DNA from: UBA1715 sp045615765
GTDB lineage: Bacteria; Bacteroidota; Bacteroidia; Bacteroidales; UBA1715
Assembly: GCA_045615765.1 (NCBI GenBank)
Contig: JAZLFM010000049.1
Coordinates: 41,626-105,625, forward strand
Reading direction: 5' to 3'
Length of the DNA: 64,000 nt
Part shown: piece after piece, positions 43,249 through 54,057 of the stretch
Numbering within the stretch: the stretch's first letter is position 1
Layout: each line of letters starts with the position of its first letter
Notes under the pieces: model-generated
Told to the model about the DNA's origin: nothing
The model's input: only the letters and a program-made list of their open reading frames with translations
The model's database searches: none
Made by a program: the position numbers and the translations under genes

Positions 43249-43274
43249 CGAGATTTAACAGATAAATTAGGTAT

Positions 43275-44279
43275 ATGAGACATATTACGATAGGAATAAC
43301 TCAAGGTGATGTTAATAGCATTGATTTTGAGGTAATTATGAAAGTTTTGGCGGAGTCGAAAATATACGAAGGCAAAACTTTTATTGTGTACGGTTCGCCA
43401 AAAGCTGCGGCATATCATAGAAAATCGCTTGATTTACAGAATTTCAATTTTAATTTGATTTCTTCGGCGGCTGAAGCTATGCCCAAACGAGCAAATATGA
43501 TAGATTGCGTAGGTGAGGATGTTCGTGTTGATGCGGGAATGGCTACGCAAGAGGCTGGAAAGTTTGCTATGATGGCGCTTCAAGCTGGTTATGAAGATTT
43601 GAAAAATAATAATATTGATGTGCTGATTACAATGCCATTGAATAAAGACAGTGTTCAAAAAGCTGGTATTGTTTTCCGTACTCATACAGATTTCTTAGGT
43701 AAGGCTTTTAACACAACGCAACATTCTGAATTGTATGTGAATGATGCGTTAAAAGTATGTTATGTGTCTTCGGCTTCGCAACTTTCTCAAGTTGCTAAAT
43801 CCATCTCAAAAGATGCGGTTTTGGAGAAAATTGTTGCTCTAAATGATTCTTTGCGTGTAGATTTCGGTATTTCAAAACCAAAAATCGCAGTTCTTGCTTT
43901 GAATGCTGAGTTAGGCGAGGAAGATGCTGTTGTTACTAAGGCGGTAGAAGAAGCAAAAGCTAATGGATTTATGACCGTTGGCCCATATACGGCAGAAAAA
44001 TTCTTTGGCTCGGCAATATATAAAGATTTTGATGGCGTTATCGGTATGTATCGTGATCAAGTAGTGACTCCGTTTAAGGCGTTATCTTACGATGATTCTT
44101 TTTTGTTCACAATGGGATTACCAAAAATCTGCGTTTCTCCACAAATGTCTTTGGATTATGCAAATGTTGGTAAAAACAATGCTGATGAATCGCCATTGTT
44201 GTGTGCTATTTACTCTGCGTATGATTTAGTAAAACAACGCGAGGAATATGCAGAACTAATCAAAAATCAACTCAAATAA
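43275..44279 (+). CDS. PdxA-family protein with degenerate active site
   Basis: The 334-residue protein is colinear with 4-hydroxythreonine-4-phosphate dehydrogenase (PdxA, vitamin B6 synthesis): ITQGDVNSIDFEVI, VYGSPKAAAYHRK, VLITMPLNKD, THTDFLGKAF, GPYTAEKFFGSAIYKDFDGVI (quoted in part as GPYTAEKFFGSA) and FKALSYDDS. Of the three metal-binding histidines known in E. coli PdxA only the first is kept (THTDF, His137). VxxHIPL has become VSSASQL and MYHDQG has become MYRDQV (Arg260). The LNPHAGE segment reads LNAELGE, and the SPxHGTAxD segment reads SPQMSLDYA. The frame is intact, so it is either catalytically altered or a pseudoenzyme. Assigning it as the working PdxA would be unsafe. Confidence 0.85.
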   Translation: MRHITIGITQGDVNSIDFEVIMKVLAESKIYEGKTFIVYGSPKAAAYHRKSLDLQNFNFNLISSAAEAMPKRANMIDCVGEDVRVDAGMATQEAGKFAMMALQAGYEDLKNNNIDVLITMPLNKDSVQKAGIVFRTHTDFLGKAFNTTQHSELYVNDALKVCYVSSASQLSQVAKSISKDAVLEKIVALNDSLRVDFGISKPKIAVLALNAELGEEDAVVTKAVEEAKANGFMTVGPYTAEKFFGSAIYKDFDGVIGMYRDQVVTPFKALSYDDSFLFTMGLPKICVSPQMSLDYANVGKNNADESPLLCAIYSAYDLVKQREEYAELIKNQLK

Positions 44280-44285
44280 AAAATT

Positions 44286-44867
44286 ATGTTAGAATCAATC
44301 TCTGGAGTAATTCAGAAATTAACACCGACCTATGCAGTTGTAACAACTTCAGGTATAGGTTTTTATGTGAATATATCGGTAAACACATGTGAGCGTTTGC
44401 AAGAACATGAAGAGTGTTTTTTACTGTTACATGAAATTATTCGTGAAGATGCCCATGACTTATATGGCTTTTTCGACGAGAATGAACGTACAATGTTTCG
44501 TTTGCTAATATCTGTTTCGGGAATAGGGGCGAACACAGCACGGGTAATTCTTTCGAAAATGACGCCTTCGGAACTTGCTTCGGCTATCTTGTCTGGCGAT
44601 TCCGCAACAATTCAAAGTATAAAAGGAATTGGCGGAAAAACAGCTCAACGATTGGTGCTTGAATTAAAAGATAAAGTTTCGTTTGCCGAAGGTGATGAAA
44701 AAATATCTGTGTCGCAAGGCAATACTTTGAAGATTGAATCGTTATCTGCATTGGTAATGTTAGGTTATCCAAAAAATGCAGCGGAAAAGGTTGTCGATGC
44801 TATTATGAAAGAATCTGTTCAACATAGTGTTGAGGATATTGTGAAAATGGCATTGAAACGATTATAA
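44286..44867 (+). CDS. ruvA: Holliday junction branch migration protein RuvA
   Basis: RuvA binds four-way junctions and loads RuvB. The 193-residue protein has the N-terminal OB fold (MLESISGVIQKLTPTYAVV), helix-hairpin-helix motifs (LISVSGIGANTARVIL and IQSIKGIGGKTAQRLV) and the C-terminal UBA-like domain that contacts RuvB. It starts 6 nt after the PdxA-like gene and lies just before sprA, a frequent Bacteroidetes order. Confidence 0.97.
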   Translation: MLESISGVIQKLTPTYAVVTTSGIGFYVNISVNTCERLQEHEECFLLLHEIIREDAHDLYGFFDENERTMFRLLISVSGIGANTARVILSKMTPSELASAILSGDSATIQSIKGIGGKTAQRLVLELKDKVSFAEGDEKISVSQGNTLKIESLSALVMLGYPKNAAEKVVDAIMKESVQHSVEDIVKMALKRL

Positions 44868-44885
44868 ACCGTTATTGTAGGTAGG

Positions 44886-47800
44886 TTGAAATTCGTAGCA
44901 CGAATATATATAATTTGTGTATGTGCAGTTCTGAGCGTTCTGTTCGCTTCTGCCGTTACTGTTGTGTGGACAACGGTTCCTACTGCTATTCAACAACCTG
45001 AAGACTCTATAAAATTACAATCTCCTTTACCTAAGGAAACGGGTAATACATTTCAGGATGCTGAAAGAAGAAATTCTGGTATCCGTTTAAATGAGTCGCC
45101 GGAGGCTGGCTATTCTGTTGAATATAATGCGGAAACTGATGAATATGAGGCTCGTAAAATGGTCGGCGATAATGCTGTAACGCCTTCGTTCTCACTTCCT
45201 TCTCTTGATTATTTTAAAATCTCGGGCAAACAACGCTCTCGCAATTATTGGCGTACGCGCGCGAGCGAAACGCGCATAGGTACGGAATCGTCTTATGAAC
45301 CGTTGAGCTTGCTTGGTGAAGATTCGAAATTGGCGGAATTTATCGATATCAAGCCTCAAGGTGCGGCAGAGTTGAATTTTGGCTTGAAGTTTACGAATAA
45401 CCATAATCCTCGTCTTTCGAAAAAACAACAACGACAGTTGCAGTTTGATTTCGATAATAAAATTCAAATGAGTGTGACTGGATCTATTGGCGATAAGGTC
45501 GCAATGACGATTAAATACGATACTGAATCTCAATTTGAATTTGAGCAAGAAATTAAACTACAATACGAGGGTGATGAGGACGAGATTATTAAAAATATTG
45601 AAGTAGGTAATGTTTCGTTTCCTCTTTCAAGTTCCTTGATTTCTGGTAGTTCTAGTTTGTTTGGTCTAAAAACAGACTTGCAGTTTGGTAAATTGTATTT
45701 AAGTGGCGTGTTCTCTCGTCAACGAGGAGAAATGTCTTCGATTTCGGTGCAAGGTGGGGCACAAACGGAGGATTTTGAAATCCAATGTGATCAATACGAT
45801 AACAATAAACACTTCTTCTTGTCTCAATTCTTCCGTGAACATTATGAAGAATCTTTGAAAAACTTACCTGAAATTAATAGTGGAATAGAAATCCGTAAGG
45901 TCGAAGTTTGGGTTACGCAGACTTCGAGTGGTAAGGAAGATGCTCGTAATATTTTGGCAATGACAGATTTGGGTGATGTGTATTCGGGTGGAATTGGTGG
46001 CGCCAAAGAATATGAATTGCCAGAAAATGGTAAATTGTATAAACAAATAAAAAATATGTCGGGCATCCGTAACATTAATACGGTATCGACTACATTAAAT
46101 GGAACTTTTGAACAAGGTCCAGATTATGAGAAAATTGAACAAGCAGTTTTGTTGAAACCGACGGAATATGAAGTCAATAAAAAACTTGGATATATCTCTT
46201 TGCGTTCGCCTGTTAGTTCTTCTAAAATCTTGGCGGTTGCTTATGAGTACGAGTATAAAGGCAAGGTCTATCAAGTTGGTGAATTCACAAGCGATGGAAT
46301 TGAACATCCTGATGTTTTAATCGTAAAACTATTGAAAGGTACGCAGTCAAATCCAAATTATCATAACTGGGATTTGATGATGAAGAATGTGTATGCTATT
46401 GGTAGTTACCAAATTAGCTCTGAGGATTTTGTAATGGATGTCTTGTATCAAGATGATCGTACTGGTGCTCCAATTCCATATTTGTCGGAAGGAAGTTTGA
46501 AAGGAAAAAGTTTGATTTCTGTTTTGAACTTGGATCAATTGTCGTCGGACTTACAACCGTATTCTGATGGTTTGTTCGATTTTGTTGAAGGTGTTACTAT
46601 CAAGTCTTCTCGTGGTTTGATTTATTTCCCGGTTCTTGAACCATTCGGCTCTTCTTTGGAAGAAAAAATAGGGGATGAGTCTCTTGCAAAAAAATATGTG
46701 TATAATGAATTGTATGATTCAACACAAAGTGCTGCGCGCCAGGTTGCCGAGAAGAATAAGTTCATTTTAAAAGGTTCTTATAAATCGAGCGTGTCTTCTG
46801 AAATTTCGTTGAACACAACTCAGGTGAAGTCCGTAAAGGTTATGTGCGGTGGTTTGACTTTGGTCGAAGGTGCGGATTATACGGTTGACTATTCTTCGGG
46901 AACGGTTTCGATTATCAATGCTGGTATTTTGGAATCTGGCTCTAATATCAATATTACATACGAAAACGATCCGTTGTTTAGCACGACAACAAAAACGTAT
47001 ATGGGTACTCGTGCGGAATATCGTTTTAGCGATAAAATTTCTTTGGGTGGAACATTGATTCATTTGTCGGAAGTTCCTTCTGTTGCAAAGGTTGGTTTCG
47101 ACGAATATCCAATATGTAATACTATCTGGGGACTTGATGCTAAATATTCTACTGAGTCAATGTTTTTGACAAAGTTAGTAGATAAGATTCCATTGATTAA
47201 CACAAAAGAAATGTCGTATGTAGAGGCTTCTGCCGAATTTGCTCAATTATTGCCAGGTCAGTCGAAACATATTTCTGATGCCGTTTCTATCGATGATTTT
47301 GAAAGTTCTGAAGGTCGTATTTATTTGCGTGAACCTACTTCATGGAAGCTTGCCAGTACGCCACAAGGACAGAAGTCTTTCTTCCCTGAAGCTTCTCTTG
47401 TGAATGATTTGGCTTTCAATTATAATAAGGCTTTGATTTCGTGGTATAATATCAATACCTCTTTCTATGAAAGAAGTTCGCCGGTAAGTAAATCGGTGCA
47501 AGCAGAACAATTCTCTCGTACGGTTTATCAGTCGAATTTGTTCCCAAATCGTGACTTGTCAACATACGAAGATGTGCCGATGACGTTGTTGAACATTGCG
47601 TACTATCCGTATGAACGTGGACAAAATAACTACGATACAAAAGGTCGTGCAGGTATTTCTGCTGGTTTGGATGCCGATGGTAAGTTGAATAATCCTGCTT
47701 CTCGTTGGGGTGGTATTATGCAATCATTGACAACTACCGATTTTGAAGCTAGTAATGTGGAATATATCGAGTTCTGGATGATGGATCCGTTCATCAATGA

Positions 47801-50800
47801 TGAGTTTGGTGTTCACAAAGGTGGTGATTTGTACTTAAATATCGGCCGCATATCCGAAGATGTTCTTCGTGATGGACGAAAATCTGCCGAAAATGGTATG
47901 GTTACCGATAAGTCTCGCCTTGACGAAACTGTTTGGGGTAAAGTTCCTAATTATTCAATCGTGGAAACTGGTTTCAGTAGCGATATCGATCGTAAAGTAC
48001 AAGATGTCGGCCTTGATGGTTTAAGCGATATGGCTGAACAACGATTTTTCGCTCAATATCTTCAGGAAGTAAAAGAAATCGTTACGCCGGATGCTTATGA
48101 ACTATTTGAAAAAGACCCTTCGCACGATAATTTTTCTTCGTATTTGGACAATAGAGGCGAGGAACACGATATTGTTTGGCGATATAAGTATTTTAATGGA
48201 ACGGATGGCAACTCGCCTTCGGAAACGTCGCAAGGTTTGTCAACTTACCGTCCTGAAGTTGAGGATTTGAACCAAGACAATACGTTGCAAGAAACTGAAG
48301 CATACTATCAATATCATATTAGCTTGCGTCCGGAAGATATGGTTGTTGGTAAAAACTTTATCGAGGATGAAACAATAGAGGTGGTGAATAACGACCACTA
48401 TCAAACTCAGGCAAAATGGTATCAGTTCAAAATTCCTATCAATAGCGAGGAAAAGGAAAGAATCGGTAATATTTCTGATTTCCGCGACATTTCGTCTATG
48501 CGTATGTTCTTGCGTAATTTCAACGATTCTATCGTGTTGAGAATTGCTGAATTTGCTTTGGTTTATAGTAACTGGCGAGTATATGAAGATCCTTTGTTTG
48601 AATCTGGTGAATATGACCTTTTCTCTGATTCTAAGGTTGATATCTCTAGTGTGAATATAGAAGAAAATAGTTCTCGTTCTCCGGTAAATTACGTATTGCC
48701 TCCTGGTGTTGACCGTGTTATCGATCCAACTAGTACAACTTTGGAGGAATTGAATGAGTCGGCGCTTTCGATGAAAGTGGTTGATTTGGAAGATGGTAAT
48801 TCAAAGGCTATTTACAAACAGGTAAATAAAGACTTCCGTCAGTTTGGTAGCTTGGAAATGTTTGTACACGCCGAAGCATTGATTGATGAAGAATCTATGC
48901 TTAATGATGGTGATTTATATGCTTTCATTCGTTTGGGATCTGATTATGTGGATAACTACTACGAATATGAAATTCCATTGAAGTTAACGCCTCACATAAT
49001 GGAAGGGGCTGTTCGTTATAACAATAACAGTAATAGTGATAGACAAATTGTTTGGCCTTCTGACAACAAAATAGAACTTCCTTTCTCTATTTTGACAGAT
49101 ATTAAGTTGGAACGTAATAAAATGATTGCTGATGGTATTATTCCTGAATTGGAATCATATCATACTTATACTATCTCGCACGGAAATAATAGGGTAAGTA
49201 TCAAGGGTAATCCTAATATCGGAAATGTTCGTACCGTTATGCTTGGTGTGCGTAACCGTAAGAAAAAGTCGTCAAATCTTGAAGATGATGGATTGAAAAA
49301 ATCTGGTATTGTTTGGTTTAACGAATTGCGTTTGACTGATATGAACGACCAAAGTGGTTGGGCAACTGTTGGTTCTGTTCGTGCAAGTTTGGCCGATTTT
49401 GCAACGGTTTCCTTGGCGGGAAAGGTTAGTAAACCTGGTTTTGGTAGTGTCGATCAAAAAGTGTTTGAACGAAGCACCGAAAACTTATATCAATATGATG
49501 TTGCTTCGAGTGTTTCGCTCCATAAATTCTTCCCTGAATCTTGGAAATTGGTGTTGCCGTTCTATATTGACTTGTCGGAGACATATATCCGTCCACAGTA
49601 CGACCCAACTAATCCTGACATTACGTTGGAACATTCATTGTCGAATTTGACTACGCAACGCGAAAAGGATTCGTTGTTGAATATTACTCAGGATTTCACA
49701 CAAAATTTCAGTTATAACTTTACGAACGTAAAAATTGCTCGTACACCAAAGAAACAACATCCATTCAATATCTCGAATTTCTCTGGAACATTTGCATACA
49801 ATCGCTACCGTTCCCACGATGTTGATTATCAGTTGGATTATCGCCATCAGTATAAGGCGGCGTTTAATTATGCCTACAATATGCGTCCAAAGAACTACCA
49901 ACCATTTAAGTCAAATAAAATTCGCATAATAAAAGATTTCAATTTCTATTTGTTGCCATCGAGCGTTTCGTTCAAGAGCGAGTGGGATAGAACGTACAAG
50001 GAACAACAAAGACGTAACCTTTCTGCCTACACGTTTGAATTGCCGAAAACTGCAAGCAAATGGTTCTATTGGTATCGTACATACAATGTGAATTATCCTG
50101 TTTCGAAAGGTTTGAAATTGTCATATAATGCTACAAACAATTCTCGTTTGAATGAACCAAGTGGCGTAATTAACAAAACTGACGATGACATCTGGCGTGA
50201 ATACAAACGTGAAATTTGGAATAGTGCGAAGACCTTTGGTGAAAATATGGAATTTGTTCAAAAATGGAATCTTACTTGGCAAGTTCCTATCAACAAATTC
50301 TCTTTACTTGATTGGACAACGGTGAACTACAAATTTGCTGGAAGCTACAACTGGCAAATGGGTACGGAAACGCAAGATGATGAATTGGATTATGGTAATT
50401 TCATCACTAATACGGGTACACATACTATCGATGGTACATTGAATTTCACAAAATTGTATTCTAAGTCGAAATATTTGGCTGGCGTACAAAAACGTATGAA
50501 AGCGGCTGATTCAAAGAAAAACGTAAATCAGAAGAAGAAAGAAACGGTTAAATTCACCAAATCTGGTGTGAAGACGAATAGTGATAACGAGATTTATATC
50601 AATCATAAATTAGGAACAACGGATGTGAAAGTTACCGTTCTTGATGACGATGGTCAGTTGGTTCCTTCAGAAATGGAAGTCATTTCTCCTAAGAAGATAA
50701 AGGTTACTTGTAAACGCGAGGTTGAAAAAGGTAAAGTTACCGTAACGGGTAAGAAAGATGTGCAACAAACAGCTTTGACTCGTGCTACAGACAAAGCGGT

Positions 50801-52166
50801 TAATACGTTGATGATGTTTAAAACTGCTACTGTTAACTATACGCAAGCCGAAGGTAGTTTCGTGCCTGGTTATAAATACGACACCAAGATTTTGGGCTTG
50901 AATAAGCCATTCTCTTCGTCGGTAACTCCTGGTTGGGGATATGTCTTTGGTTTCGTTCCTTCTGACTTGGAATCTCATTTGAATACAAATGACTGGTTGG
51001 TCGATAACGATAATATCAGTGATAAGTTAAAATATACGTATTCTAATAGATTGAAAATTCAATCTTCGTTGGAACCTGTTAAGAATATGAAGATTACGCT
51101 TTCTTCGGAACGTAGTTTCTCTAAAAACTATACGAAGTATTTGTGGGGCGATGAAAAGGAAAATGAACGTAATAAATTGACGAATGGTAACTTTAGTATT
51201 TCAACAAATACTTTGGCTTCTGCTTTCAATTCCGACAAGGCTTACGAACGTTTCAAAGAAAACCGATTGACTATTGCACATCGTTTGGCAAAGGATAAAT
51301 TTGGTGGCTTGTATGAAACGAATGTTGAGACTGGTTTCCCTTCTTTGTACAATGAAATGTCGCAAGATGTGTTGATTCCTGCATTCTTCTCTGCTTATAC
51401 TGGTCAGTCGGTTGACGATGTGAATATTAATACGTATTTCAATCCTATGTTCTCTAGTTTTGCGACATTCCTTCGCTCTTTGAACTGGAAGCTTACGTAC
51501 AATGGTTTGTCGAAATTGCCTTTCTTTAGCAAATACTTTAAGACGGTTAATATTAACCACGCATATACTTCTACATACAATATGGGAGCGTACGAAACAT
51601 TCTCTTCGGCAAATACGTATGAAGACGAATTCTATATTGATCCGGTAGATGGTTCATTGTATGTGTCTCCTGATTACGATGTGTCAACTATTAGTATTTC
51701 CGAACGCTTGAATCCATTGATTGGATTTGATTCTAAGATGAAGAATAACATTACGGCTAAGGTTGAATTGCGCAGAAATAGAACAGTGACGCTTTCGTTT
51801 ACAAATACTGAAATTTCTGAAGTGTCGAACTTTGAATATGTGGTGGGAGCTGGATATGTATTCGATAACTTTAAGTTGAATATTACAACTTCTGGAAAAA
51901 CTCATCATTTTGAAAATGACTTGACTATTCGTCTTGATTTTTCTGTTCGCGATAACCAAACAATTCGTCGCAATATTGCGGAAGATATTACTCGAAAAAT
52001 CTCGGGAACAAAATCGTATGCGCTTAAAACATACGCTGAATATATGTTGAGTGAACGAATCACATTCCGCCTATATTTAGATTATACAATGAATCAACCT
52101 CTTACAAACGGATATAGAACATCTACAACAAGTGGTGGTGTGAATATGCGTTTCTCTTTAATGTAA
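44886..52166 (+). CDS. sprA: Type IX secretion outer-membrane translocon SprA
   Basis: SprA (Sov) is the very large outer-membrane beta-barrel through which type IX substrates leave the cell. The 2426-residue length is typical. The start is a TTG (MKFVARIYIICVCAVLS), giving a signal peptide to about residue 24. Diagnostic stretches include KVAMTIKYDTESQFEFEQ, GNVSFPLSSSLISGSSSLFG (~250), SVSIDDFESSEGRI (here AVSIDDFESSEGRIYLREP) and an aromatic-rich barrel to the terminal residues MRFSLM. Presence of sprA predicts a type IX system and CTD-bearing cargo elsewhere in the genome. It is followed 1 nt later by a porin gene. Confidence 0.95.
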   Translation: MKFVARIYIICVCAVLSVLFASAVTVVWTTVPTAIQQPEDSIKLQSPLPKETGNTFQDAERRNSGIRLNESPEAGYSVEYNAETDEYEARKMVGDNAVTPSFSLPSLDYFKISGKQRSRNYWRTRASETRIGTESSYEPLSLLGEDSKLAEFIDIKPQGAAELNFGLKFTNNHNPRLSKKQQRQLQFDFDNKIQMSVTGSIGDKVAMTIKYDTESQFEFEQEIKLQYEGDEDEIIKNIEVGNVSFPLSSSLISGSSSLFGLKTDLQFGKLYLSGVFSRQRGEMSSISVQGGAQTEDFEIQCDQYDNNKHFFLSQFFREHYEESLKNLPEINSGIEIRKVEVWVTQTSSGKEDARNILAMTDLGDVYSGGIGGAKEYELPENGKLYKQIKNMSGIRNINTVSTTLNGTFEQGPDYEKIEQAVLLKPTEYEVNKKLGYISLRSPVSSSKILAVAYEYEYKGKVYQVGEFTSDGIEHPDVLIVKLLKGTQSNPNYHNWDLMMKNVYAIGSYQISSEDFVMDVLYQDDRTGAPIPYLSEGSLKGKSLISVLNLDQLSSDLQPYSDGLFDFVEGVTIKSSRGLIYFPVLEPFGSSLEEKIGDESLAKKYVYNELYDSTQSAARQVAEKNKFILKGSYKSSVSSEISLNTTQVKSVKVMCGGLTLVEGADYTVDYSSGTVSIINAGILESGSNINITYENDPLFSTTTKTYMGTRAEYRFSDKISLGGTLIHLSEVPSVAKVGFDEYPICNTIWGLDAKYSTESMFLTKLVDKIPLINTKEMSYVEASAEFAQLLPGQSKHISDAVSIDDFESSEGRIYLREPTSWKLASTPQGQKSFFPEASLVNDLAFNYNKALISWYNINTSFYERSSPVSKSVQAEQFSRTVYQSNLFPNRDLSTYEDVPMTLLNIAYYPYERGQNNYDTKGRAGISAGLDADGKLNNPASRWGGIMQSLTTTDFEASNVEYIEFWMMDPFINDEFGVHKGGDLYLNIGRISEDVLRDGRKSAENGMVTDKSRLDETVWGKVPNYSIVETGFSSDIDRKVQDVGLDGLSDMAEQRFFAQYLQEVKEIVTPDAYELFEKDPSHDNFSSYLDNRGEEHDIVWRYKYFNGTDGNSPSETSQGLSTYRPEVEDLNQDNTLQETEAYYQYHISLRPEDMVVGKNFIEDETIEVVNNDHYQTQAKWYQFKIPINSEEKERIGNISDFRDISSMRMFLRNFNDSIVLRIAEFALVYSNWRVYEDPLFESGEYDLFSDSKVDISSVNIEENSSRSPVNYVLPPGVDRVIDPTSTTLEELNESALSMKVVDLEDGNSKAIYKQVNKDFRQFGSLEMFVHAEALIDEESMLNDGDLYAFIRLGSDYVDNYYEYEIPLKLTPHIMEGAVRYNNNSNSDRQIVWPSDNKIELPFSILTDIKLERNKMIADGIIPELESYHTYTISHGNNRVSIKGNPNIGNVRTVMLGVRNRKKKSSNLEDDGLKKSGIVWFNELRLTDMNDQSGWATVGSVRASLADFATVSLAGKVSKPGFGSVDQKVFERSTENLYQYDVASSVSLHKFFPESWKLVLPFYIDLSETYIRPQYDPTNPDITLEHSLSNLTTQREKDSLLNITQDFTQNFSYNFTNVKIARTPKKQHPFNISNFSGTFAYNRYRSHDVDYQLDYRHQYKAAFNYAYNMRPKNYQPFKSNKIRIIKDFNFYLLPSSVSFKSEWDRTYKEQQRRNLSAYTFELPKTASKWFYWYRTYNVNYPVSKGLKLSYNATNNSRLNEPSGVINKTDDDIWREYKREIWNSAKTFGENMEFVQKWNLTWQVPINKFSLLDWTTVNYKFAGSYNWQMGTETQDDELDYGNFITNTGTHTIDGTLNFTKLYSKSKYLAGVQKRMKAADSKKNVNQKKKETVKFTKSGVKTNSDNEIYINHKLGTTDVKVTVLDDDGQLVPSEMEVISPKKIKVTCKREVEKGKVTVTGKKDVQQTALTRATDKAVNTLMMFKTATVNYTQAEGSFVPGYKYDTKILGLNKPFSSSVTPGWGYVFGFVPSDLESHLNTNDWLVDNDNISDKLKYTYSNRLKIQSSLEPVKNMKITLSSERSFSKNYTKYLWGDEKENERNKLTNGNFSISTNTLASAFNSDKAYERFKENRLTIAHRLAKDKFGGLYETNVETGFPSLYNEMSQDVLIPAFFSAYTGQSVDDVNINTYFNPMFSSFATFLRSLNWKLTYNGLSKLPFFSKYFKTVNINHAYTSTYNMGAYETFSSANTYEDEFYIDPVDGSLYVSPDYDVSTISISERLNPLIGFDSKMKNNITAKVELRRNRTVTLSFTNTEISEVSNFEYVVGAGYVFDNFKLNITTSGKTHHFENDLTIRLDFSVRDNQTIRRNIAEDITRKISGTKSYALKTYAEYMLSERITFRLYLDYTMNQPLTNGYRTSTTSGGVNMRFSLM

Positions 52167-52167
52167 A

Positions 52168-54039
52168 ATGATGAAAAAAAATATTGTATATATACTACTT
52201 TTAACGGTATTTACATTGTTTGGTTCTTTTGCTTTTGCAGAAGAAGATCCTGCGGATACAACGATAGTGAAAGAAGTGATGATGTGGTCGTATAATACAA
52301 CTCACACACAACGCATTCGTGAAACAATAGATACTACAGTCGATTATTTTTACCTACATGAACCGAATGGCAGCATTGCTGACTTTAAAGTTGATGTAGC
52401 TGGATATGCGTCGCCGGCATTTTCTATACAATTGGCTCCAAAGAAAGGTAAATCTATGTTCTTGAATGCATACGAGTCTTCGTTGATTTCAACAGACGAT
52501 ATGCTTGATTATAGCGCTCAACATCCATATACAACATTGACATATACTGCTGGTTTAAATGGCGAACAGTCAGGTAAAGTTTTACATACACAAAATGTGA
52601 ATAAATATCTGAATGCAGGCTTTGCCATGAATTATTATAAAAGTGTGGGAGAGTATGATAATCAAAATATTAAAGGACAACATGTCGCTCCTTGGATTTC
52701 ATATTATGGACCACGTTTTTCTACTGTTTTTAAATATGCCTACAACAATGTGAAGCGCGAAGAAAATGGTGGTATTGTGGCGGATTCTTTGTTGCAATAC
52801 GAGAAACTACTTCGAATGAAATTCCCTAACGGACAATCTGCTCTGAGATATCAGGATCTTTCTTTTGTACAAAAATGGAATTTAGGTAAAAAGCCAAAAG
52901 AAGATAGTCTTTCTTTGGATATTCCACAATATAAGTACGCGTTTGGGTATCGTTTGAATTATTCTTCGGTAAAACATAGCTATTCCGATAAAAATCCGGA
53001 TACGGCATTTTATACAAATGTGTTTTACGATTCGCTAAAAACAACAGACTCGTCATTCTATAAAATACTTACAAATTCGCTATTCCTTGAATTACAACAA
53101 AATATAGGTAAGGTAAAAGTTGTTGCAGACTTTGATCTTGGATTGGAATATCAAACCTTGACGTATTTCGACTACGATTATAGAATTCCTGAATATTTTG
53201 AACGCAATTTGTTTTATCAGGGAAGTTTTGATATTTCGTTTCCACAAGATTTCAATATCTCTCACAGTCATAGATTCTATGTGGGCGGACCAAGTAAATC
53301 GGATCTAGAAGTTACAACTTCGTTGGACAAAGAATTTACAATAGGGAACCATAACTTGTGTGTGCTACTATCGCATTCGTATTCACGGTTAGGATCCGAC
53401 TGGTCGTTGTTGAATTTTGAATCTAATCATTATGTATGGCACAATGATTTTGTTCCCGAAAAACTAACTGATTGTAATTTGCAACTATCTTCAAGTTTTG
53501 GAAACCTATCGCTTGATGCTCATTTCTATAGTACAAGAAATTATGTGTATTTCAATAAAGCGGGCGATGTAAGTTCTATTTCGACTTGTTCCGAAGATAT
53601 TGCATTTACGGCTATGGTAAAGAAAACAACATCCTATAAACATTTTATGATGACCAATGGTTTGTTGTTGCAAAGTACAAGAATGGGCGAACAAACATAT
53701 CCAATGTATGCGACGTACAATTCAATGGAAGTTCGTTTTTCTTTACAGAAAAAATCTATACCTCTGTATTTCTCATTAGGCGGCGAGTTGTTGTATTATC
53801 CAAAATACTATGCTCCGGTTTATGACGGCGCATTGGGAGTTTTCTTGCCACAAAATCAATATAAATACGGAGGCTTCCCTTTGGTTAACGCATACGCAAC
53901 TATAAAATACAAACCAATTCGTGTGTTTGTGAAATATAGTGGCTTGTATGCTTTGTTTGAACAAAATTACGCAGTTGCAAGCTATCCACAAAGCAATGGC
54001 ACATTGTCGTTTGGTTTAACCTGGTTGTTCAATAATTAA
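52168..54039 (+). CDS. Putative outer-membrane porin (Porin_10-like)
   Basis: A 623-residue protein with a signal peptide (1-~24, ending SFAFAEE). It is rich in alternating aromatic and polar strands, ending in FGLTWLF, an outer-membrane beta-barrel ending. Features such as YYGPRFSTVFKYAYN, LSFVQKWNLG and LVNAYATIKYKPIRVFVKYSG, quoted in part as YATIKYKPIRVFVKYSG, match the putative porin family found beside sprA in Bacteroidetes. Substrate is unknown. It is closely followed by the repeat cluster at 54058-54199. Confidence 0.8.
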   Translation: MMKKNIVYILLLTVFTLFGSFAFAEEDPADTTIVKEVMMWSYNTTHTQRIRETIDTTVDYFYLHEPNGSIADFKVDVAGYASPAFSIQLAPKKGKSMFLNAYESSLISTDDMLDYSAQHPYTTLTYTAGLNGEQSGKVLHTQNVNKYLNAGFAMNYYKSVGEYDNQNIKGQHVAPWISYYGPRFSTVFKYAYNNVKREENGGIVADSLLQYEKLLRMKFPNGQSALRYQDLSFVQKWNLGKKPKEDSLSLDIPQYKYAFGYRLNYSSVKHSYSDKNPDTAFYTNVFYDSLKTTDSSFYKILTNSLFLELQQNIGKVKVVADFDLGLEYQTLTYFDYDYRIPEYFERNLFYQGSFDISFPQDFNISHSHRFYVGGPSKSDLEVTTSLDKEFTIGNHNLCVLLSHSYSRLGSDWSLLNFESNHYVWHNDFVPEKLTDCNLQLSSSFGNLSLDAHFYSTRNYVYFNKAGDVSSISTCSEDIAFTAMVKKTTSYKHFMMTNGLLLQSTRMGEQTYPMYATYNSMEVRFSLQKKSIPLYFSLGGELLYYPKYYAPVYDGALGVFLPQNQYKYGGFPLVNAYATIKYKPIRVFVKYSGLYALFEQNYAVASYPQSNGTLSFGLTWLFNN

Positions 54040-54057
54040 CAATTGACCATTATTGTT

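Noticed and set aside
45192..45548. Long antisense frames inside sprA, clpC, gyrA and the activase gene
   Set aside because: They are low-complexity shadows of well-supported genes and show no recognisable domain.
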